Positions 59,440 to 64,000 of a stretch of 64,000 nucleotides of DNA are shown here, in pieces. The stretch is from Pseudomonas nunensis. GTDB lineage: Bacteria; Pseudomonadota; Gammaproteobacteria; Pseudomonadales; Pseudomonadaceae. Location of the stretch: positions 4,652,501 to 4,716,500 of the forward strand of contig NZ_CP101125.1 in the NCBI RefSeq assembly GCF_024296925.1, written 5' to 3'. The position numbers and the translations under genes were made by a program. Each line of letters opens with the position of its first letter. Position 1 is the first letter of the stretch. Under the pieces are notes generated by a model. The model was given only the letters and a program-made list of their open reading frames with translations. It was not told where the DNA came from and did not search any database.

Positions 59440-60195
59440 TCACCAGCCGCCCGACGAACCGCCGCCCCCGAAACTGCCCCCGCCGCCGCTGAAGCCACCA
59501 CCGCCTCCACCGCCGCCAAACCCTCCACCGCCGAAACCGCCGCTTGAACCACCGGAACCGCCTCGGCCGGTCGGCAGGATACCGAGCATCTGGCAGATGA
59601 AAATAGTCAGGATGAACAGCATCACCAGAAAGATGAACACGCCGGGATGCCGCGAAACGAAATCGCTGTCCTCATCACCTCGCGGCTCATAGACAGTCGA
59701 CGGTTCGTCCAGCGGACTGCCGCCCAACACCACCAGCATCGCCGCGACCCCGTCGCTGATGCCCTTGCTGAAATTGCCGGTCTTGAACGCCGGGGTGATC
59801 ACCTGGTTGATGATTACCGAACTCTGGGCATCGGTCAGGCGATCTTCCAGGCCATAACCGACTTCGATGCGCAGCTTGCGCTCATCCCGAGCGACGATCA
59901 GCAGCGCGCCGTTGTTCTTGTCTTTCTGGCCGATACCCCAGGCGCGCCCGAGTTGGTAACCGAAATCGGCGATGTCGGTGCCCTGCAAGTCTGGCAACGT
60001 GACCACTACCAATTGCTCACCGGTCGCGGTTTCATGGGCCTGGAGCTGTTGCGTCAACTGCTCGCGCACCGCCGGCTCGATCATCTGGGCGTTGTCCACC
60101 ACCCGCCCGGTCAGCGGCGGGAACTTCAACTCTGCCTGGGCCGTGACCGCAACGACCCAGAGCAACAGCACCAGGCCCATCTTCAACACGCGCAT
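59440..60195 (-). CDS. TPM-domain YgcG-like secreted protein with a poly-glycine tail
   Basis: 251 residues from ATG 60195. Signal peptide ends near residue 21 (TAQA/ELKF). TPM domain (about 23-145; GRVVDNAQMIEPAVREQL, IEVGYGLEDRLTDAQSS), one membrane segment (about 183-203) and a C-terminal tail of Gly and Ser/Phe. Middle gene of the lemA-ygcG-TPM operon. Confidence 0.86.
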   Translation of the reverse strand: MRVLKMGLVLLLWVVAVTAQAELKFPPLTGRVVDNAQMIEPAVREQLTQQLQAHETATGEQLVVVTLPDLQGTDIADFGYQLGRAWGIGQKDKNNGALLIVARDERKLRIEVGYGLEDRLTDAQSSVIINQVITPAFKTGNFSKGISDGVAAMLVVLGGSPLDEPSTVYEPRGDEDSDFVSRHPGVFIFLVMLFILTIFICQMLGILPTGRGGSGGSSGGFGGGGFGGGGGGGGFSGGGGSFGGGGSSGGW

Positions 60196-60206
60196 TGGAA
60201 TCCCTC

Positions 60207-60297
60207 CGGGACAGCTGCAAGTTTCAAGCGGCAAGCTGCAAGTAGAAGCGGTACGAGTTGCCCTCGCTTGCAGCTTGTCGCTTACAACTTGTAGCTA
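60207..60297. repeat. Imperfect inverted repeat, CAAGCTGCAAG type
   Basis: AGCTGCAAGTTTCAAGCGGC and CAAGCTGCAAG on the left; CTTGCAGCTTGTCGCTTACA and CTTGTAGCT on the right. A REP family unlike the others here, between the lemA and ygcG-like genes. Confidence 0.7.
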
Positions 60298-60301
60298 TTC
60301 G

Positions 60302-60910
60302 TCAGAATTTCACTTGCGGTGCTTTTTCAGCATCCGGGCTAGTCGCTTCAAAGGTCTCGCGGATCGGCAAATCGCTGTACATCACGCTGTGCCACAGGCG
60401 ACCGGGGAAGGTGCGGATTTCGGTGTTGTATTTCTGCACGGCGAGGATGAAGTCGCGGCGGGCCACGGCGATGCGGTTTTCGGTGCCTTCAAGTTGCGAT
60501 TGCAGGGCCAGGAAGTTCTGGTTGGCCTTGAGGTCCGGGTAGCGTTCGGACACCACCATCAAACGGCTCAGGGCACCGGTCAGTTGATCCTGGGCTTGCT
60601 GGAACTGTTTGAGTTTTTCCGGGTTATCCAGCGTGTTGGCATCGACCTGGATCGACGTTGCCTTGGCCCGGGCTTCGATCACCGCAGTCAGGGTGTCTTC
60701 TTCGTGCTTGGCGTAGCCCTTGACGGTTTCCACCAGGTTGGGGATCAGGTCGGCGCGGCGCTGGTACTGGTTCTGCACCTGGCCCCAGGCGGCTTTGGCC
60801 TGTTCGTCGAGGGTAGGAATCTTGTTGATGCCGCAGCCGGCCAGCAGTGTGGTCAGCAGCATCAGGGCGGCGACTTGCAGGCTCGAGCGATAGTTGAGTC
60901 GTACATTCAT
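60302..60910 (-). CDS. lemA: LemA-family lipoprotein
   Basis: 202 residues from ATG 60910. Lipoprotein signal ends LLTTLLAGC with Cys26. The LemA body is a coiled helical bundle with NQYQRRADLIPNLVETVKGYAKHEEDTL, SERYPDLKANQNFLALQSQLEGTENRIAVARRDF, YNTEIRTFPGRLW. First gene of the lemA/ygcG-like/TPM operon. Its function in pseudomonads is unclear. It is unrelated to the GacS gene once also called lemA. Confidence 0.88.
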   Translation of the reverse strand: MNVRLNYRSSLQVAALMLLTTLLAGCGINKIPTLDEQAKAAWGQVQNQYQRRADLIPNLVETVKGYAKHEEDTLTAVIEARAKATSIQVDANTLDNPEKLKQFQQAQDQLTGALSRLMVVSERYPDLKANQNFLALQSQLEGTENRIAVARRDFILAVQKYNTEIRTFPGRLWHSVMYSDLPIRETFEATSPDAEKAPQVKF

Positions 60911-61156
60911 GTAGTGGGTGCTCCCGTGCATTCCGTTGAAAAACAACCTGCGGCCTTCAAACCCGGCGGATGAGGCATAATCTGCCGCCACCACTGGATT
61001 GCATCGGGCCAATGGGCTAAAAGATGCCCTGCGCGAAAAAGAGTTCAGAAGTGTGCTGCATTTTCCTGAACAACGCCCGAACAACAATAGTCGCTCCCTA
61101 AATTTTGGCTGACCGGCGCGTATTCACTGCCGTTTAGGCCTTTGAGAAAACTATTC

Positions 61157-63448
61157 ATGAAGAAACTGTGTTTGCTGGGCCTGTTCGTCAGTCTGGCCAG
61201 TCATAACGTACTGGCCGCCACGACCCCCGCACCCCTGGAGAACAAGGACGCCTTCATCAGCAACCTGATGAAGCAAATGACCCTCGATGAAAAAATCGGC
61301 CAGTTGCGCCTGATCAGCATCGGCCCGGAAATGCCGCGTGAGCTGATCCGCAAGGAAATCGCCGCCGGCAACATCGGGGGCACGTTCAACTCGATTACCC
61401 GTCCGGAAAACCGTCCAATGCAGGACGCGGCCATGCGCAGCCGGTTGAAGATCCCGATGTTCTTCGCCTATGACGTGATCCACGGCCACCGCACCATTTT
61501 CCCGATCCCGATTGCCCTGGCGTCGAGCTGGGACATGGACGCGATCGGGCGTTCCGGGCGCATCGCCGCCAAGGAAGCCGCGGCGGACAGCCTCGATATC
61601 ACCTTTGCACCGATGGTCGACATTTCCCGCGACCCGCGTTGGGGTCGCACGTCTGAAGGTTTTGGCGAAGACACCTATCTCGTCTCGCGGATTGCCGGCG
61701 TAATGGTCAAGGCCTTCCAGGGCCAGGGCGCCAACGCGGCCGACAGCATCATGGCCAGCGTCAAGCACTTCGCCTTGTACGGCGCGGTCGAGGGCGGTCG
61801 CGACTACAACGTGGTCGACATGAGCCCGGTCAAGATGTACCAGGACTACCTGCCGCCGTACCGCGCCGCGATTGATGCCGGCGCTGGCGGGGTGATGGTT
61901 GCGCTGAACTCGATCAACGGCGTGCCGGCCACCGCCAATACCTGGCTGATGAACGACCTGTTGCGCAAGGAATGGGGCTTCAAGGGCCTGGCGGTCAGTG
62001 ACCACGGGGCGATTTTCGAGCTGATCAAGCACGGCGTCGCAGCGGACGGTCGTGAAGCGGCGAAGCTGGCGATCAAGGCCGGCATCGATATGAGCATGAA
62101 CGACACCCTTTACGGCAAAGAGCTGCCGGGGCTGTTGAAGGCCGGCGAGATCGAGCAGAAAGATATCGATAACGCCGTGCGTGAAGTGCTGGCCGCCAAG
62201 TACGACATGGGCCTGTTCAAGGACCCGTACCTGCGCATCGGCAAGGCTGAAGATGACCCGGCCGACACGTATGCCGAAAACCGCCTCCACCGTCCGGAGG
62301 CTCGTGACGTTGCACGCCGCAGCCTGGTGTTGCTGAAAAACCAGAATGACACCCTGCCGCTGAAGAAGACCGCGAAGATTGCCTTGGTCGGTCCGCTGGC
62401 CAAAGCGCCAATCGACATGATGGGTAGCTGGGCCGCCGCCGGTAAGCCGGCGCAATCGGTAACCTTGTTCGACGGCATGAACGCCGCCGTGGCCGACAAG
62501 GCGACGCTGATCTATGCGCGTGGCGCCAACATCACCAGCGACAAGAAAGTCCTCGATTACCTCAACTTCCTCAACTTCGATGCCCCAGAAGTGGTGGATG
62601 ATCCGCGTTCGGCCCAGGTGCTGATCGACGAAGCGGTGAAAGCCGCCAAGGATGCTGATGTGGTGGTAGCAGCGGTGGGCGAATCCCGTGGCATGTCCCA
62701 CGAATCGTCGAGCCGTACCGACCTGAACATCCCGGCCAACCAGCGCGAGCTGATCAAGGCCCTGAAAGCCACCGGTAAACCGCTGGTGTTGGTGTTGATG
62801 AACGGTCGTCCACTGTCGATTCTCGAAGAGAAAGACCAGGCTGACGCGATTCTGGAAACCTGGTTCAGCGGCACCGAAGGTGGCAACGCCATCGCCGATG
62901 TGCTGTTTGGCGACTACAACCCGTCGGGCAAACTGCCGATCACCTTCCCGCGTTCGGTGGGCCAGATTCCGACCTACTACAACCACCTGAGCATTGGCCG
63001 GCCGTTCACGCCGGGCAAACCGGGCAACTACACCTCGCAGTATTTCGATGACACCACCGGGCCGCTGTTCCCGTTCGGTTTCGGCTTGAGCTACACCACG
63101 TTCAGCGTGGACGACATGGCGCTGTCGTCGACCACTCTGAACAAGACCGGCAAGCTCGACGCCAGCGTCATGCTGAAAAACACCGGCAAGCGTGACGGCG
63201 AAACCGTGGTGCAGTTGTACATCCAGGACGTGACCGGCTCGATGATCCGCCCGGTCAAAGAACTGAAGAACTTCCAGAAAGTAATGCTCAAGGCCGGCGA
63301 AAAGAAAGTCGTGCACTTCACCATTACCGAAGACGACCTGAAGTTCTACAACGCCCAGCTCAAGTACGGCGCCGAACCGGGCAAGTTCAACGTGCAGATC
63401 GGTTTGGATTCCCAGGACGTGACACAGCAGAGCTTCGAATTGCTGTAA
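61157..63448 (+). CDS. bglX: Periplasmic beta-glucosidase BglX (GH3)
   Basis: 763 residues from ATG 61157. Signal peptide ends near residue 20 (NVLA/ATTP). GH3 N-terminal barrel with nucleophile Asp282 in LAVSDHGAIF, the conserved KHFALYGAVEGGRDY, a C-terminal sandwich (PLFPFGFGLSYTTF) and a fibronectin-III-like end. It cleaves terminal beta-D-glucosides in the periplasm. Length and start agree with E. coli BglX (Asp287 nucleophile there). Confidence 0.92.
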   Translation: MKKLCLLGLFVSLASHNVLAATTPAPLENKDAFISNLMKQMTLDEKIGQLRLISIGPEMPRELIRKEIAAGNIGGTFNSITRPENRPMQDAAMRSRLKIPMFFAYDVIHGHRTIFPIPIALASSWDMDAIGRSGRIAAKEAAADSLDITFAPMVDISRDPRWGRTSEGFGEDTYLVSRIAGVMVKAFQGQGANAADSIMASVKHFALYGAVEGGRDYNVVDMSPVKMYQDYLPPYRAAIDAGAGGVMVALNSINGVPATANTWLMNDLLRKEWGFKGLAVSDHGAIFELIKHGVAADGREAAKLAIKAGIDMSMNDTLYGKELPGLLKAGEIEQKDIDNAVREVLAAKYDMGLFKDPYLRIGKAEDDPADTYAENRLHRPEARDVARRSLVLLKNQNDTLPLKKTAKIALVGPLAKAPIDMMGSWAAAGKPAQSVTLFDGMNAAVADKATLIYARGANITSDKKVLDYLNFLNFDAPEVVDDPRSAQVLIDEAVKAAKDADVVVAAVGESRGMSHESSSRTDLNIPANQRELIKALKATGKPLVLVLMNGRPLSILEEKDQADAILETWFSGTEGGNAIADVLFGDYNPSGKLPITFPRSVGQIPTYYNHLSIGRPFTPGKPGNYTSQYFDDTTGPLFPFGFGLSYTTFSVDDMALSSTTLNKTGKLDASVMLKNTGKRDGETVVQLYIQDVTGSMIRPVKELKNFQKVMLKAGEKKVVHFTITEDDLKFYNAQLKYGAEPGKFNVQIGLDSQDVTQQSFELL

Positions 63449-63468
63449 TTATCCAAACGCAACAAAAC

Positions 63469-63560
63469 CTGTGGGAGCGAGCTTGCTCTCGATGAGGCCT
63501 TCACAGTCAGCATCCCTGTTGACTGTCAGGCCACCATCGCGAGCAGGCTCGCTCCCACAG
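63469..63560. repeat. REP inverted pair
   Basis: CTGTGGGAGCGAGCTTGCTC and GAGCAGGCTCGCTCCCACAG, with an inner spacer containing GTCAGCATCCCTGTTGACTG. First of two REP pairs after bglX. Confidence 0.9.
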
Positions 63561-63603
63561 TTGTTTCGGGTTGCCATCAAATTCTGCGCCCGACACCAAT
63601 CCC

Positions 63604-63694
63604 CTGTGGGAGCGGGCTTGCTCGCGAAGACGGTGTATCAGTCGCCATCCATTTTGAATGGCAGACCGCCTTCGCGAGCAAGCCCGCTCCCACA
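63604..63694. repeat. REP inverted pair
   Basis: CTGTGGGAGCGGGCTTGCTC and GAGCAAGCCCGCTCCCACAT, spacer about 40 bases. Second of the two REP pairs between convergent bglX and the phospholipase-D gene. Confidence 0.9.
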
Positions 63695-63714
63695 TTGGTA
63701 TGGGGTGTTAGCGA

Positions 63715-64000
63715 TTAGCCGCGTCGATCCAGCAGGTTGACCACAAGCCGATCCACCCATCCCCAAATCCTTTGCTTGACCCGCCGCCACAGCGGTCGGC
63801 GTTGCCAGGCCTCAAGGCTGACTTCCTGGCTCAGGGCAAAGTCTTTCTCGAAACTCGTCACCACTGCCGCCGTCAGCTTGGGGTCCAGCGCTTCGAGGTT
63901 GGCTTCCAGATTAAAGCGCAGGTTCCAGTGGTCGAAGTTGCACGATCCGATGCTCACCCAGTCGTCCACCAGCACCATTTTCAGGTGCAGGAAACACGGC
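63715..64000 (-). CDS. Phospholipase D-like / cardiolipin synthase, C-terminal end (partial)
   Basis: The 3' end of a gene whose start is outside the window. The visible C-terminal part includes FLHLKMVLVDDWVSIGSCNFD, whose HLKMVLVD is the HxK-x4-D catalytic motif of the phospholipase D superfamily, followed by RFNLEANLEA and a basic tail. This fits ClsB-type cardiolipin synthase. Stop at 63715. The motif seen would be the second of the two HKD motifs of a full-length enzyme. Confidence 0.8.
   Translation of the reverse strand, partial: PCFLHLKMVLVDDWVSIGSCNFDHWNLRFNLEANLEALDPKLTAAVVTSFEKDFALSQEVSLEAWQRRPLWRRVKQRIWGWVDRLVVNLLDRRG

Noticed and set aside
61151..63316. Minus-strand open frame of 721 codons across bglX
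   Set aside because: Antisense shadow; the plus strand encodes an intact GH3 enzyme with all motifs.
63469..63694. CRISPR-like array of short repeats
   Set aside because: The repeats are inverted REP arms with unequal spacers, not direct repeats.

Overview
The window is chromosomal DNA from a Pseudomonas of the fluorescens group. This rests on the high-GC codon usage, a phaG nearly identical in layout to the known pseudomonad gene, tctDE/tctCBA, chromosomal fosA, AidA/PixA-type proteins, and more than twenty inverted REP pairs built on GTGGGAGCGGGCTTGCTCGCGAA-type arms (quoted here only as a class name; individual arms are listed in the features). No phage, plasmid or CRISPR sequence was seen. 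One insertion sequence is present.

Layout. 1-7640: end of an unknown gene, an HDOD protein, the two-component pair TctE/TctD divergent from the tricarboxylate transporter tctCBA, and an AbrB-type membrane protein overlapping tctA. 7655-10532: ung, a 3-hydroxyisobutyryl-CoA hydrolase-like gene and two small tyrosine-rich lipoproteins. 10650-20799: a guanidine-utilisation locus with a sigma-54 promoter, a guanidine-I (ykkC) riboswitch, an ABC importer, two DUF1989 proteins (carboxyguanidine deiminase type), a biotin-dependent guanidine/urea carboxylase and allophanate hydrolase. A REP pair has inserted in frame inside the carboxylase gene. 20992-24874: a diguanylate cyclase, a CWC protein, rsuA, phaG and tRNA-Gly(CCC). 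25379-36573: small or accessory genes, including two methyltransferases, two PixA-like proteins, an iron-permease-like protein, DUF4142 and KGG stress proteins, a PAS-GAF-GGDEF protein, a LysE exporter, fosA, two tandem secreted paralogues, a frameshifted LysR gene and a YdcZ transporter.

36713-41512: an MFS importer, HMG-CoA-lyase-like enzyme, CaiB-type CoA-transferase and LysR regulator, probably one catabolic unit for a branched dicarboxylic acid. 41715-44133: an alpha-oxoamine-synthase-type PLP enzyme followed by a Bcr/CflA-type exporter, an orphan biosynthesis/export pair. 44130-49004: an iron-dependent alcohol dehydrogenase, a DUF4917 SIR2-like protein, and an XRE-cupin regulator divergent from a class II aldolase and a DapA-like lyase, with a palindromic operator between them. 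49112-50279: an IS110-family element inserted into a REP arm at a CT dinucleotide; its left non-coding end carries what looks like a bridge RNA whose guides match the REP target. 50303-58516: YegP, a FecI/FecR/TonB-receptor system (haem-receptor-like), a ribbon-helix-helix protein, a PfpI protein, an EamA transporter whose last residues come from a REP, and a methyltransferase. 58791-64000: a lemA/TPM operon, bglX, and the C-terminal end of a phospholipase-D/cardiolipin-synthase gene.

The most striking points are the IS110 element with its readable target and donor guides, the in-frame REP insertion in the guanidine carboxylase, the layered control of the guanidine locus, and the orphan oxoamine synthase/exporter pair.
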